Below, one piece after another: positions 23,395-35,468 of a stretch of DNA of 64,000 nucleotides; the first letter of the stretch is position 1, and each line of letters opens with the position of its first letter. The notes beneath the pieces are model-generated. The model searched no databases. It had not been told where the DNA came from and saw only the letters and a list, made by a program, of their open reading frames with translations. The DNA comes from Prochilodus magdalenae (Eukaryota; Chordata; Actinopteri; Characiformes; Prochilodontidae): the NCBI GenBank assembly GCA_024036415.1, contig JAMWET010006964.1:1-64000 (forward strand), given 5' to 3'. The translations under genes and the position numbers were made by a program.

Positions 23395-25640
23395 GTGCTG
23401 GAAGCAGCGTGCATCACAAGTGTAACAGCGCCAAACACCGCATCATCTCTCCAAAAGTGGACCCACGCTCGGGTGGCTATGGCAGCGGCCACTCAGAGCT
23501 GCAGAACAGCGATGTGTCCGAGGGCAAAACAGAGCACAGCCACGGCAGCAGCAAGGGCGGCACAGGGGCCGCAGGAGGAGGGGGAACGGCACGGGAAAAA
23601 CGCAATGGTAAAGTGCACAAGCCAGCCCTGCTGCACCAGAACAGCACGGAAGTGTCCTCCACCAACCAAGTGGAAGTGCCAGACACCACCCAGAATTCTC
23701 CAGTGTCCATCAGCAGTGGCCTCAACTCTGACCCAGACATGGCTGATAGCCCTGTGGTCACAGGAATGGGTCATGTGGCCTCAGTAATGAGTGGGCTATC
23801 CCAGAGCGTCTTCATGTCGGAGGTGACAGGGGACCCGGTCTACAGCATGTCCCCTACTGGTGGTCCCAATGCCCACATCATGGGTCCAGATGCCACATCC
23901 CATGGGCTGGTTCTTGCGGTCACCTCTGATAGCCATAAGTTTGCCTTCCCTGGAAGTGGTGGTGCTGACACAGGTGGGCCAGGAACCACGGACGGGCTCT
24001 CCATGCTGTCTGCAGCTGGGGTCTCCGAAGAACTCGTTTTGTCCAGCACTCTGGACTCAGGCGGCATCAAGCTACCAGAGACCACCATGAACTTTGACCC
24101 AGACTGCTTTTTGAACAACCCCAAACAGGGCCAGACGTATGGGGGAAATGGGCTTAAGCAGGAAAACGGCTCATCTGGCGCTTCTTCCTCTACTGTGGCC
24201 AGCACCAATGGGCTACAACACTCTCCTCCCATATCCGACTCCAGCTTTGGTTTCAGCGCCACTCTGATCAAGAACATCAAGACTGAGGACACCTCATTTG
24301 AGCAGCAGCTAGCCAAAGAAAGCGGCTACCAGGTGGGGGCAGTTGTAAGCTGCAGTGTGTCCAGTGGCTCTGCCGCTCAGAACTCCCTTACCCTGACCCC
24401 TGCTAGCTCTCTGCTGCCCTCTGGTGGTGGTCTGAGTCCCAGCACTACACTGGAGCAGATGGATTTCAGTGCCATCGACTCCAAGCCAGACTTCTCTTCT
24501 AACACACCAGTAGGTTATGAACAGGCAATGAATAATGCTCATATGGCCCACCAGAGCCACTCTCCTAGCTTCTTCCTACAGGAGGCACCGCAGTCAGCCC
24601 AGAACCAGCAGGGCAGGTCGAATTCGGGCCAGAAGAGCCACTTGCTGGAGCACAATTCCCATGACAGGGCTTTTATGGGCATGCAGGTGGTCAAGACCGA
24701 CTCTCCGGGCAGCAACGGGCACCTTCACCACCATCACAGCCACCAGAATCAGCACAGGCCCAACTGCAACGGAAGCTCACCTGTTGAACAGAGCTCAGGG
24801 CAGACCAGCTCACTTCAGCTGCTGCAGTATCCAGGAGGATTCCCCAGCCTTGGGCCAGAGCATGAAGACGTGGTGGGCCACGATCAGCCTGGCAATGCTG
24901 GCCCTGTTCAGGCTGGTGGTGCTGAAACAAGAGCAGATGGCCTGCTTAAACCTGGTGATCACTTGCAAGTCTGTGCAGGGGGCAATGCAGACGGTGGATC
25001 TGAGCATTACCTACAGCCAAACTCTGAGAACGGAACAGCAGGGAATGAGTCGGTGGCCCTCAGCAACGGAAATTCCGGTGAAAGCACCAACAGCAATGGT
25101 CAGCAGCAGCTGCAGCCTCTTCTCCAGGGAGCTGGTTTAGTCCAAGGTCTCTACAATGCAGTGGGGAGTCATCAGGGTAACAACGGTGGAGGATCAGGCA
25201 TGGAGATCAGCCTGGACCACTTTGACATCTCCTTCGGCAACCAGTTCTCTGACCTCATCAACGACTTCATCTCTGTGGACGGTGGAGCCACAGCTGTGGG
25301 GCCTGGTGGGACACTCTACACCCACCAACTGGTGGCCCCTCATGGGTCAGATGGACAGCAGGCCTCTGGGAGTAGCCAGCAGCAGGGCCAGGAGGATGGG
25401 GGAAATAGAGCTTCGGGATACAGCCCCTCTGAGCTGTGCCTCCAGCCCTGCTGCAGCCCTCAGTCTCTAGGTGGAGCAGGGGCTGGCACAGGAGGATCAG
25501 GAGAGGCGGGGTCACTGACCTACATGCATGTAGCTGAGGTGGTGTCAGCAGCTGTGGCTCAAGGGACTCTGGGTATGCTTCAGGCCACAGGGAGACTCTT
25601 CATGGTGACTGACTACTCCCCAGAGTGGTCCTACCCAGAG
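23395..25640 (+). CDS. camta1: camta1 large exon: activation region and entry to TIG domain
   Basis: This 2246-bp exon encodes the end of the split Gly plus 748 residues. It opens AGSSVHHKCNSAKHRIISPK and closes FMVTDYSPEWSYPE at a GTGAGC donor; the acceptor is TTGCTTCTCTCAG. Residues run through a Gly-rich stretch with a basic AREKRNGK patch (about 23570-23620) and the blocks FMSEVTGDPVYSMSP and LVLAVTSDSHKFAFPG. MNFDPDCFLNNPKQGQTYGG, a sumoylation-type IKTE site (24276-24287), SSLLPSGGGLSPSTTLEQMD and a His-rich tract (about 24720-24757) follow. The acidic/aromatic block LDHFDISFGNQFSDLINDFI and AYMHVAEVV-like YMHVAEVVSAA complete it. The family's transactivation domain maps to this region. 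The open frame extends into both introns, but the homology stops at the splice sites. It is longer than remembered for human, with Ser/Gly/Gln/Asn-rich insertions. No frameshift or stop was seen. Confidence 0.97.
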
Positions 25641-27291
25641 GTGAGCCCTTGTTTTGGAAACCTAGCTTCACTCTTGATCTGGCAGTGTACTTCAAATGAT
25701 GAAAGAAGGACTTCTGTAGGTTTAGAGGTGTCCTCAGTGCAGTCATGGGCGTGGTAGTGGGGGGAAAAGTGGACCTGACTACCCAGGGCCCGAGTAGGGA
25801 GAGGGGCCCATTTTTTTTGCTCACGTTCCTCGTGTACTGGGATGGATAGGGGCCCACTGACATTGAGAGTGTACAGGGCCCAGAATTTGCTGCTACACCC
25901 CTGAGTGCAGTGGACCAGTCGAGGGGAGGTCTCAGAACAAACAACACAGTGATTGGGACTAATCAGTCAGGGGGAGGTCTCAGAACAAATTAGACTATGA
26001 TCAGGACCAGTCCCAGTCTTGGGGAGGTCTCAACAAATGGAGCAGTAATTAGGATGGAGGAGTTAGAGGGAGCTGTAAAAATAAACAGCATGGTGATGTG
26101 ATTAGCAGTTCTGTCGAGCATCATGAGGACACCACACCATACATAATCAAACCCCAGCATCATTTTGTCCCAAAAGGCGTCATTTTGCTTTGAAACATTA
26201 ATTTGGTTTAAAGTGTCCTGCCATCTTTTTAAAAAATTAAGATTCTGAATTGGTACTTAGCTTGGGCAAATGATTCAAAGCTCTATTCAGAGTATGGTGG
26301 CCGAGAAGTGCAAAACTAATGAACATTTCAGAAAACAAAATTACAAAAGCAAAAACAAATTTACAAAAAAAAAAAAAAATGACATTCAAGAAAACAAAAT
26401 TACAAAAACATGCTGTTTACCAGCACCGAAACAATTTACAACCTGACCTTGTCAACCAAACTGTTTTGTGGTGGTAGAGTGAGTGGAGTGTGGGATGGTG
26501 ACAACACTAAGGCATGTTTTTTATGACATGCATTTTAACCTAGCTAGCTGGTTATCCACTATAGCTAGCGTTACAGCCCACCTACCTTTGTTAACATTTC
26601 CAACTCCACGTGGTTTAGACATCGCCTGTTCATCTCTTTCTTCCGTCTGCTCCTTTAAACTCTAAAGACCTTCCACAGAAAAAACAAAAGTACTGTAGAG
26701 TACTGAAGAGTTTTGACTCTTGCATATTTGCACATCTCATTTGCTACAAACTAATGAAAGGCTAATTGGGGAGCCCAAAGTTGCTCATTTATGCCATCCC
26801 TCCAGAGCCTCTTCGGACCGTTCTTTTAGGAGGCTGCGGAATGACATTTAAATAATGATCACTTTAAGAATTTTTGATGATGATTTATGTGTACATGGTT
26901 TTTATGCAATGTCAAAACTAAAACATGCCTTTTCTAAGAAGATAACCTTGTCTACCAAGATTCTAGACACTTAATAGTTCATGAATCAGGGCAAATCTAA
27001 GAATTAGGGCAGATTATGGAAAGGGAAGGCCGGCTGCTAATTCAGAGCTGGTGATCTCTTGAACTGCTAGGAAATTGCATTCTGCTATTGCAGTGTATAA
27101 CCACAAGAGGGCAGCATTCTGTCACAAATCATTGACCCACGTTCTCTCACAATGTCAGACCCACACTCTTCCACATGATGGCAGTATTTCTACTAATCTC
27201 TCAGGGAAGATGTCTCCTAAAGGTCTCCCCAACAATTTTCCAAAGGAGCAGTTCTAATCTTAGTACATTTACTGAACAACTACAATGTATT

Positions 27292-27567
27292 TTTTAAGAT
27301 TTTAATCCCTTGTTGATCCCACAGTGGGGAAATTTAGTCTTTCGCATTTAACCCATCTGTGAAGTGAAACACTCACTAGTGAACACACACACTGGGGGGC
27401 AGTAAGCACACTTACCCAGAGCGGTGGGCAGCCCTATCCACAGCACTCGGGGAGTGGGGGTTAGGTGCCTTGCTCAAGGGCACCTTAGTCATTACTGTCA
27501 GTTCAGGGAATCGAACCAGCGACCCTCCAGTTAAAAGGCTTGTTCCCTAACCTTCAGCCCAAGACTT
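27292..27567 (-). mobile_element. tRNA-derived SINE (family 1, copy 2)
   Basis: Same family as 339-632 in the same orientation: it shares the B-box-like GGTTCGATTCC (complement of GGAATCGAACC) and the GCGGTGGGCAGCCCTATCC block. It sits in the 2.86-kb camta1 intron. Confidence 0.65.
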
Positions 27568-27748
27568 CCCAATATTTAACTCAGCATCACTGCATTCTGG
27601 AAACATTTTAGGGTCAGTTGATCTATTCTGTTATCACTGGATATCTGTGATCCATACATACATCTGTATAAGATGTATATGAAAACACCAAAATATGAAC
27701 ATGGCTGGGTTGTGAAGGAAGCAGTCTGTTTTTTAGAGGAATTATTAA

Positions 27749-27751
<3 letters not shown>

Positions 27752-27813
<62 letters not shown>
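27752..27813. repeat. (TA)n microsatellite
   Basis: Over 60 bases of uninterrupted TA. Confidence 0.97.
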
Positions 27814-27820
<7 letters not shown>

Positions 27821-27829
27821 CTGCCTACC

Positions 27830-28350
27830 AGCCACTCATAGTCCATTTTATTAGCTCCTCATACCAAATAGGAGCACTTTGTAGTTCTACAATTGTAGAC
27901 AGTAGTCTGTTTCTTTAATAATCAGGACCCCCGCAGGACCACCATAAAGCAGGAGCTATTTGGATGGTGGGACAATCTCTTGGCATTGACACGGTGGTGT
28001 CCATTTATTGTCCGCAGAGACATTGTTGGCCCATGTTGTAGATGTAAAGGCAGAGACAATAAGTTGTCTGTTGCTGAGCAGTTTGTGTTGCTCATCTTCT
28101 AGTCCTTCTTTAGTGTTCACAGAGCGCCATTTTGGTTGGTGGTCTATTCTCAGTCCAGCAGTGACACTGAGGCGTTTATACTACAGCAGCACTGCTGTCT
28201 CTGATCCACTCACACCAGCACAACACACACTAACACACCACCACCGCCGCCAGTGTCACTGCAGTGCTTAGAATGATCCACTACCTACGTAATGCCTGCT
28301 CTGTGGTGGTCCTGTGGGGGGTTCTGAGCATTGAAGACGAGGGTGAAAGG
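27830..28350. mobile_element. Foldback-type dispersed repeat
   Basis: The left block has TAGTTCTACAATTGTAGAC and CAGGACCCCCGCAGGACCAC. The right part returns as the complement (TCTGTGGTGGTCCTGTGGGG). It is similar to 33930-34365. No coding capacity was recognised. Confidence 0.6.
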
Positions 28351-28499
28351 GGGTTAACAAAGTATACAGAGGACCAGATGGAATACAGGGTGCAAGCACA
28401 GGTGAAAGCTCCAGAACTAGTTCTGAGCTCCAGTAGGGCGTTCTGAGCAAACAGACTCTGCAATGGTAAAATGTTACGTAGGTTTTGTTTATGTTGCAG

Positions 28500-28626
28500 G
28501 GTGGGGTGAAGGTGCTGATCACTGGCCCATGGCAGGAGGCCAGCAGTCATTACAGCTGCCTGTTTGATCAGATTTCTGTCCCGGCCTCCCTCATCCAGCC
28601 TGGAGTACTGCGCTGCTACTGCCCTG
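28500..28626 (+). CDS. camta1: camta1 exon: TIG/IPT domain, first part
   Basis: This 127-bp exon enters in phase 0 after TTATGTTGCAG and leaves in phase 1 at GTAAGC. It encodes GGVKVLITGPWQEASSHYSC through VPASLIQPGVLRCYCP. It forms the first strands of the TIG (IPT) immunoglobulin-like fold that lies between the activation region and the ankyrin repeats in CAMTA proteins and is thought to support dimerisation or non-specific DNA contact. Spelling is nearly identical to remembered vertebrate CAMTA1 (SSHYS where the mammalian protein has NNYS). The split Ala/Pro codon continues with CC at 31653. Confidence 0.96.
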
Positions 28627-29001
28627 GTAAGCTCTCTCTCTCAGTTACACACCTACACAGCTGGTGTTTAAAGGGTCAGATGTAGTGTCAGGTTAAACCT
28701 CACAACAAGTGTAATCCTATAATCACCAGGTGCATTATTCAGCTAATAATCCTTATTATTCAGAAAGTACTATGAATTATTTAATTACTACATTCTGTAC
28801 CGTGCAAACGCCAGAGAGCGTCCCTCATTAATATGGTTTCCAGTCAGAACAGCACATCACAAAGTTAGTATTTTTTCAGCATTGTGAAAAAAAGCATAAA
28901 CAAAGAATACAGTCTAATAAAAGATCACATCCAGTCTGTCCTTTATTGCAGCTTCCATTCTGTTTTGGGAGACTTATTATCAGGTTTGTCAAAGAAACAT
29001 G

Positions 29002-29970
29002 CACTGCATGGCCAAAAAATAAGCTCACCACCTGGATTTAACTAAGCAAATGGGTAAGAGCCTCCCATTGGATAATTACTGCATGGGTGATCATGCTTCA
29101 GTCGGCAGCAAGTTATTTAACCCTAACTGATGCAGTGAGTAGCTTCTCATTTTTCGTACAACCATGTGGAAAGACACGTCCTGTGGTCGTGGAAAAGATG
29201 TTAATCTGTTTCAGAAGAGTCACATAATTGGCATGCATCAAGCACAAAGAACGTTTAAGGAGAATGCTGAAACTACAAAATCGGGTTCAGAACTGTCCAA
29301 CTGTATTAATAAATGGAAGGACTGTGGGGAAACATCTAGGAGGAAGGAATGTGGTCGGAAAAATGACTGTGAACAGCGATCACTTAAACATATGGTTAAA
29401 TCAGATCATAGAAAAACAACAGTAGAACTCAGAGAGATGTTTAAAAGTGAAGGGAAGAGCATTTCCACACACCCAATGCCAAGGGAACTCAAGGGATTGG
29501 GACTAAACAGCTGTGTAGCCTTGTCAGTGAGGCTAACCGGCAAAACCGGCTTTAATTAGCTAGGAAGCATAAAGATAGGACTCTGATCCAATTGATCTGC
29601 GGTTGCTGCAGTTGATCAGGTCTATGTTCAGCAACTTTACATCTGAATATACTGAACGATCTGATCTGATCTATTCCATCAATGGATTTTTTTCCTACCT
29701 GATGCCAGGATTTATCAGGCCTAAATTGTGAAAGAGTGATTCAGGTAATGTGAGACATCATTTACACACATGGCTTGGCCACAGAGTCCAGACCTGAACC
29801 ACAGTGGGAATCTTTGGGATGTGCTGGAAAAGACTTGTGGTCTAAATTCTGGACAGAAATAAATGTTCTGACGTCGCAGAAACTCGCCACAGCGAATGTG
29901 TGCTGTGATCAAAGCTAAAGGCGGCCCAACCAAATATTAAAGTGTGTGACCTCTTTTTGGCCAGGCAGTG
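29002..29970 (+). mobile_element. Tc1-like transposon, inactive (family V)
   Basis: The left end CACTGCATGGCCAAAAAAT and right end TTTTTGGCCAGGCAGTG are inverted, with TA after the right end. The frame at 29164-29559 (131 codons) shows the N-terminal DNA-binding part: VNLFQKSHIIGMHQAQRTF, TVELREMFKSEGKSISTHPM and RELKGLGLNSCVAL. The catalytic middle is mostly deleted; a late block (GGCCACAGAGTCCAGACCTG, compare WPQSPDLN) remains. At ~970 bp it is well short of a typical 1.6-kb Tc1 element. Confidence 0.85.
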
Positions 29971-29999
29971 TATGTTTCCATGCATCCAAAGTTTAGTCT

Positions 30000-30370
30000 T
30001 AGAAGTTGGTTGCATTTTCTACTGCTCACCATGCAAGTAATCCCAAACACATTCAGTGATGTTGAGGTCGGCCCATCGAGGCTGTTCTGAGAGCACCAGC
30101 AGCTTCTTGTCTTCATTTTTGCAAAATTCTACTTTTTTTTGTCTGTTTCTGTTTCTCAGTAGATGTTTATTAACAGCTACACGTCCCGTCAGACCCATGG
30201 TGTTGTCTTCTCACAGTAGAAGGATGGAAAAAAAGCCTGTCTGAAGCAGATCGTAGCAGAAGTGGAGCCTGAGTTTCTCCTGTCTTTCAAAGATGAAAGC
30301 TTATAGTAGATTTTATCTGATGGGGACTGTTGGACCATTTTGGTGGTCTATCAGGTTTTGCACGATTGTT
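30000..30370 (-). mobile_element. Tc1-like relic (family W), inverted
   Basis: The reverse complement shows GTCCAACAGTCCCCATCAG, AAGCTTTCATCTTTGAAAG and CCATCCTTCTACTGTGAG in the order seen at 16750-16880 and 53070-53190. Confidence 0.5.
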
Positions 30371-30674
30371 AGAAGTCCTATTTTCTCTGTAGCTTTTAGT
30401 CCTTTTTTATAGGATTTTTACTGTTTCTTTGATGTTCACCTTCTTTATTATCTTTCTTTGTTCAAAGGGACAAATAAAAATAGAATAAAGAATATGGGAG
30501 AATAATAAAATACCAGTGTATAAGAAGCTAAAGATATGTAAATATCTGTACATAGATTTGTAAGTATATTTGTGAGAAATTGTACAGCAGTGTTCAATAC
30601 ACCTGAGTAATGTTACCACAGTAAGGGTGTAATATGTAAGGGTATAATTATCTTATAATTAATTTTATAGTTTT

Positions 30675-31130
30675 TACATTTAGATTTATGGCATTTAGCA
30701 GACGCTCTTATTCAGAGCGACCTACAACAGTGCTTAGCGTTAAGTCAAATAATGCTTCCTACATAGTACAAGTAGGTTAGAGTCTAAAACTCACCTTGAG
30801 CTCAGAAGCTGCTCGAACAAGAGCAGGTGCTAATACCTAGAAAGTAGAATACAGAGTTAAATACAGCATAAGTGCCCCACCTAGCAATACCTAGCCAGTG
30901 CTCGTACCTAGAGGGAGGAAAAGTAAAGCTCAGCGTAAGTACAAAACAAAGCATTTCAGGTAATACATCGATTAGTGCCCACCTAAGTGCTTCACAAAGA
31001 GAAGGGTCTTTAGTTGTTTATAGACCATGAGAGAGTCTGCTGTTCGGATAGCCAGCAGAAGTTATTTCACCATCTGGTTGCCAAAACAGAGAGGAGTCTG
31101 GACGCTTGCCCTCCATGCATTTTGAGAGAC
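30675..31130. repeat. Dispersed fish repeat with the GCATTTAGCAGACGCTCTTA motif
   Basis: It begins with the widely shared block GGCATTTAGCAGACGCTCTT followed by CAGAGCGACCTACAACAGTG. It ends in GCCAGCAGAAGTTATTTCAC and GAGGAGTCTGGACGCTTG. No coding part was recognised. Confidence 0.55.
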
Positions 31131-31652
31131 CAATTATACAATTATAGAGTTATAAAATTTGTCTAATTCTACTTGTATATAATTTTGATCGTTTTAAATA
31201 GTTTATACACATTTTTTATTTTATGAAATAATATATATAATTTTTCAGAAAGATCATTAAAAATACAGGTAACAAATAAATATTGATTAATATAGGAGAA
31301 ATAAATTATAGCTGTTTCTCTAAATTTTCCCTCAGCACTGCATTTCTATAAGAGTGAGGAATTAATGGGTGGGTGCTCAGGTTTTTACAGTCGAGACACA
31401 TGACTAAATGAACTCCTGTCTATTGGACATCCTTGTTTTATGTATGTCACTTGAGACCCGTCAAAGGCTGCTGTTGATATAATACTACCCCAGTGGTGTG
31501 TCTTTTAATTGAGCAGAGTTCCTGCAGCCTCTAGGGCCTCATGCTTCTGTCAAACCAAGCATGAGAGCTGCTGGCTGAAGTCTCACGGGCGCTGATGTGA
31601 TTTTCTCTCGCTCTAATGACTAATGCGCGTTTCTCTCTTTGTCACTCCGCAG

Positions 31653-31787
31653 CCCATGACACAGGGTTGGTGACTCTGCAGGTCGCAGTCAGTAATCAGA
31701 TCATCTCTAATTCGGTGGTGTTCGAGTACAAGGCCCGCGCGCTGCCCTCACTGCCCTCATCCCAGCACGACTGGCTCTCTCTGGACG
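31653..31787 (+). CDS. camta1: camta1 exon: TIG/IPT domain end and linker
   Basis: This 135-bp exon encodes AHDTGLVTLQVAVSNQIISN through FEYKARALPSLPSSQHDWLS and LD, finishing the TIG fold and starting the linker to the ankyrin repeats. The acceptor is GTCACTCCGCAG and the donor is GTAGGG at 31788, a weaker than consensus donor. It leaves phase 1 (G|AC or G|AT expected for Asp). The next exon should begin with a DNQFRMSILERLEQMERR-type coiled segment. I looked for it from 31788 to 64000 and did not see it, so the following intron is at least 32.2 kb. Confidence 0.95.
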
Positions 31788-33929
31788 GTAGGGCTACCTT
31801 TTTTCATCGCTGCTCTGAGCTTCTGGTTTTCTTCATCTGCAGTAAACGTCTGTACTTATTTATTGGCGAGGCTGTTTTGCTGGTGTGTGTAGAATTTGTA
31901 GACTGTGACAAGGAATATGACGCGTCCCTCTGGATTAGAAATACATGTTCACAGTTAAGTGTTGGATCATGGATTGCTGAGGGAACGTAGGGTCCAACAA
32001 GGAATAAGGAGCCAACGTACAATACCTGTACCACTTTAAAGTTGCAGGTTATAATGTATAAACTCCAAAACCAGTCTACTCAATGTCAAACAGTGAGTAG
32101 GACATGTCCCTTGTGCCCCACTACCTATTGAATTTGCATCAATGTGTAACTGACAGATTGGTGGACTGACGGATCACGGATCACATGGATATGAATGGAC
32201 TGTTACATGCTTGTGTAATGTTTGTATATATTATATAAGATATTATTATATTATTAATATATACCTCCTATTTTATTATTTCAAACCATTTTCTTAACTC
32301 CACTGAGTAACCTCATTAGCATGTATATATGCAGTTTAATGGGGCAGATGAACTAGTAGAGAAAGTTCCTTAAGTTGGTGATAATTATATAATTGTGGTA
32401 TCTTTGCCTCGGGCTTTTCTAATTACCCCACATTTGTATTGACAGATTAAAGCAGGGTTGTAGAGATAGAAAGAGAGTGTGATGGAGGAGGGGTCATTTT
32501 GAATTTCTGACAAAATTTGTTTGGCAAAAGTTGGAGGAGTTTGATGTAGCTTCCGTCCTCGGGGCTTGGAGCTAGACCAGTGACAGGCCATTAGAGGGTG
32601 ACAGAGTGCTGTTTTTGAAAGGCTCTGAAGCCAGCAGCTTTTAATGGGCAGTTTGCTCTCATTTCTTAAAATGTCTGCATAATTAAATGTTTAAGATGTA
32701 AACAAAGTTGTTCAGCATGGTTTGTTGTGATATGATCCATTTAAGACAAACTTACCATGCAAGAATTATTCATAACAGGGTTGAACTAAACTTCCACAAT
32801 CTTAAATGCGTCTGAAAGCTGCTTTACTGAAGGCTACTGCATGAAAATTGTGAATATGGTGCCTCATGCCTGAGATAACTGATTTACAGTCATTTTACTA
32901 TACGGTTTTGGCCTGAAACATATTTTTATATCATGGTGAATTATGATATATCCATTCACCAGCGTGTTATATCTATTCACCAATGAGCCTACACATTTTC
33001 TGACCTGTTATATGTAAAGTTAATTTAGTTCTTTCTAAGACACTATTTGCTTTACCTATAACAGGTCAGGAAATGTGTGGTTCCCTGGTCATTGGATTAT
33101 AAATGAAATAGCTAATAATCCATGTCACCACCATGTAGATAAATTGCTAAAACTTCCCCATTTCCCAATGTCAGGTGATACATGTGGCAGGTGCCGAGTT
33201 CAGCCAAAATGTATTACTACTCATTTCTAAGAGAAGCAGTGGAAAGAGTACGTTCCCCTCAGTGAACTCAGAGTCTCAGTGAGCACCTTTAAGATGCTGT
33301 TGATGTTTTGCCCAGTGTGCTTTAATCTGGCTTAGGAGCTGAGAGAGCATGTGCGAAAAGGTGATTTATAGAGAGAGGTTAAAGGCATTAGGGTCAAAGA
33401 CAGAGGAGCGTTCCAGTTCCTTCTGAGACCTTGATGAGTCTTGTGTAACGCAAGAGACTGCAGCTCAAGGTTGGCTGCTCCTTCACTTAAACTAATGCGG
33501 AAATGTTTGCTACGGCTTTAATAGTCCTAATGAAATGTCTAATGGCTGAAAAATGTAAACAGAAGTTTTTGAAAGCATTACTGTTTCAGCTCTACTGAGC
33601 AAGTGGTTTGGTACACACACTAAACACGGTACATCCAGTATAAGCTAATATACTAGACGCCACCCTTCTACTTAAATATATACTGACATAAATTTGTGAA
33701 ACAGGAGCAAATAACATGCAAATATGTAACGATAATTTTTTAAACGGTCAGTATGTGACACATACAACCACACCCTTCCAATGTGCCTTTTCATATGGCT
33801 CTTTGTATGGCTACACATGCATGCGAGATGCAAGAGATGAAGAGTAACATATGTGACATTCCTACATACGTTTATGGAAACTTTATTACTATGGAAATCA
33901 TATACTCTGTAAATATAATTTTTGATATA

Positions 33930-34365
33930 CACTGATCAGTCACTTCATTAGATACACCTCCTTTTTACATCACTATTCATTTTATCAGTTTCACTTTCCA
34001 TTTAGGTGCACTCTGTAGTTCTACAGCTAAGGACTTTACAGTCTGTCTGTTTTTCAGGATACTTCGTTATCCCCCTTTCACCCGTTTCTTCAATAATCAG
34101 GACCCCCACAGTACCACTCCAGCAGTACTCACTGCTGTATCTGGTCCACTGATAACAGCAAAACACACACTACGTCGGTGTCACTGCAGTACTGAGAATG
34201 ACTCACCACCCACATAATACCTGCTTTGTGGTGGTCCTGTGGGGGTCCTGAACATTAAAGAGCAGGATAAAAGGGGGATAACATGTATGCAGGGACTATA
34301 GTCTATAATTGTAGCACTACAAAGGACACCTCTATGGAGCTGATAAAATGAATGAGTGTGGAAAC
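33930..34365. mobile_element. Foldback-type dispersed repeat, most symmetrical copy
   Basis: It opens ACTGATCAGTCACTTCATTA and runs through CATTTTATCAG, a TAGTTCTACAG block and CAGGACCCCCACAG. The second half gives the complements GGTCCTGTGGGGGTCCTGA, TTGTAGCACTACAAAG and CTGATAAAATGAATGAGTG, in mirror order. The whole unit could form a long hairpin. Confidence 0.7.
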
Positions 34366-35058
34366 AAAGTTGGTATACTTAATTCCGGAAAAAGAAGAAA
34401 CTTTGAATGTATGTCGAGGCAATATTAGTTTAATATTTTATATGGTTTCATAGTGTTTCATTTGTTATGACATCTTCACGCAATATAAGTTTTCAAAGCA
34501 TGTACCAAAATAAAAATAAATCATTAAATAAAAATGTAGTTGAAGGTTTTGATATAAAAACAGCTGGAAGCATGTAAGAAATTAAGCCTTCTCTCAGCCC
34601 CGTGGTTGGGTGTTAAATTTACACAGCCGAAAGGCCATGCTGGATAATCCCATCACTTGCCCTCTTAAAGCCTGGTAAAACAAACCCAGTCCAGCACACA
34701 TGCTTCAGGGCTAGCCGGCCTGGCTCAAACAAGGGCTCTGGCGTCAAAGAGCTTATGAAAATATTGGAGCATATGGACAATGTGACGTGTTTGCCAATTT
34801 GACGTCTGCAGCACTAATCTGTCTACGCTGATCAGCTGATGGGAGCTTTAGCCAAGACAAGCAATCCCAGTGAAGAGTCTGGGCAGTGTGCTGTGAGGCA
34901 GGCAGTGCATGGCAACTGCCTATGTGCCAGTGTAAACGTGTGGAGCCCAGAGCAGAACAGAGTGGACTGAGGTGAGCCAGGAGCACAGCACAGCCCCCAG
35001 AACGGCACAACAGTAAGAGGCAATGGAGCAAAGAACATACACATAGAAATTAATACAC

Positions 35059-35468
<410 letters not shown>

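Larger units (their letters stand above)
25641..28499 (+). other. camta1: camta1 intron, 2.86 kb
   Basis: GT-AG intron between the large exon and the first TIG exon. 25641-27290 holds no gene; A-rich simple sequence lies at about 26330-26400. Further along are a SINE (27292-27567), a (TA)n array (27752-27813) and a foldback repeat (27830-28350) that ends about 150 bases before the TIG acceptor. Confidence 0.92.
28627..31652 (+). other. camta1: camta1 intron, 3.0 kb
   Basis: GT-AG intron splitting the TIG domain. It contains a near-complete but dead Tc1-like element (29002-29970), an inverted fragment of another Tc1 family (about 30000-30370) and a dispersed repeat (30675-31130). 31140-31640 is AT-rich with nothing recognised. 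Confidence 0.92.
10042..31787 (+). other. camta1: camta1 gene, central portion (five exons, both ends outside window)
   Basis: Five exons, 10042-10195, 22349-22489, 23395-25640, 28500-28626 and 31653-31787, join in frame to 2803 coding bases (934 codons plus one base). The joined product runs from the C-terminal part of the CG-1 domain, through a long Ser/Gly/Gln-rich activation region, into the TIG/IPT domain. This is the domain order of CAMTA transcription factors, which bind CGCG-type DNA and calmodulin in the nucleus. Close agreement with remembered vertebrate CAMTA1 in the big exon (FMSEVT, MNFDPDCFLNNPKQGQTYGG, SLLPSGGGLSPSTTLEQMDF, LDHFDISF.NQFSDLINDF) favours CAMTA1 over CAMTA2. Missing are the start codon and first CG-1 exons upstream, and the ankyrin and IQ exons downstream. 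Teleosts may carry two camta1 copies; which one this is cannot be decided here. Confidence 0.95.

Noticed and set aside
23395..25515. Alternative-frame and minus-strand open frames over the large camta1 exon
   Set aside because: They are shadows of the GC-rich true frame, which matches CAMTA1 throughout.
25641..25757. Extension of the large exon's open frame to a stop at 25757
   Set aside because: Homology ends at SYPE, a GTGAGC donor is present and the next exon continues in phase 0. The extension is intron, though an intron-retention transcript would end there.
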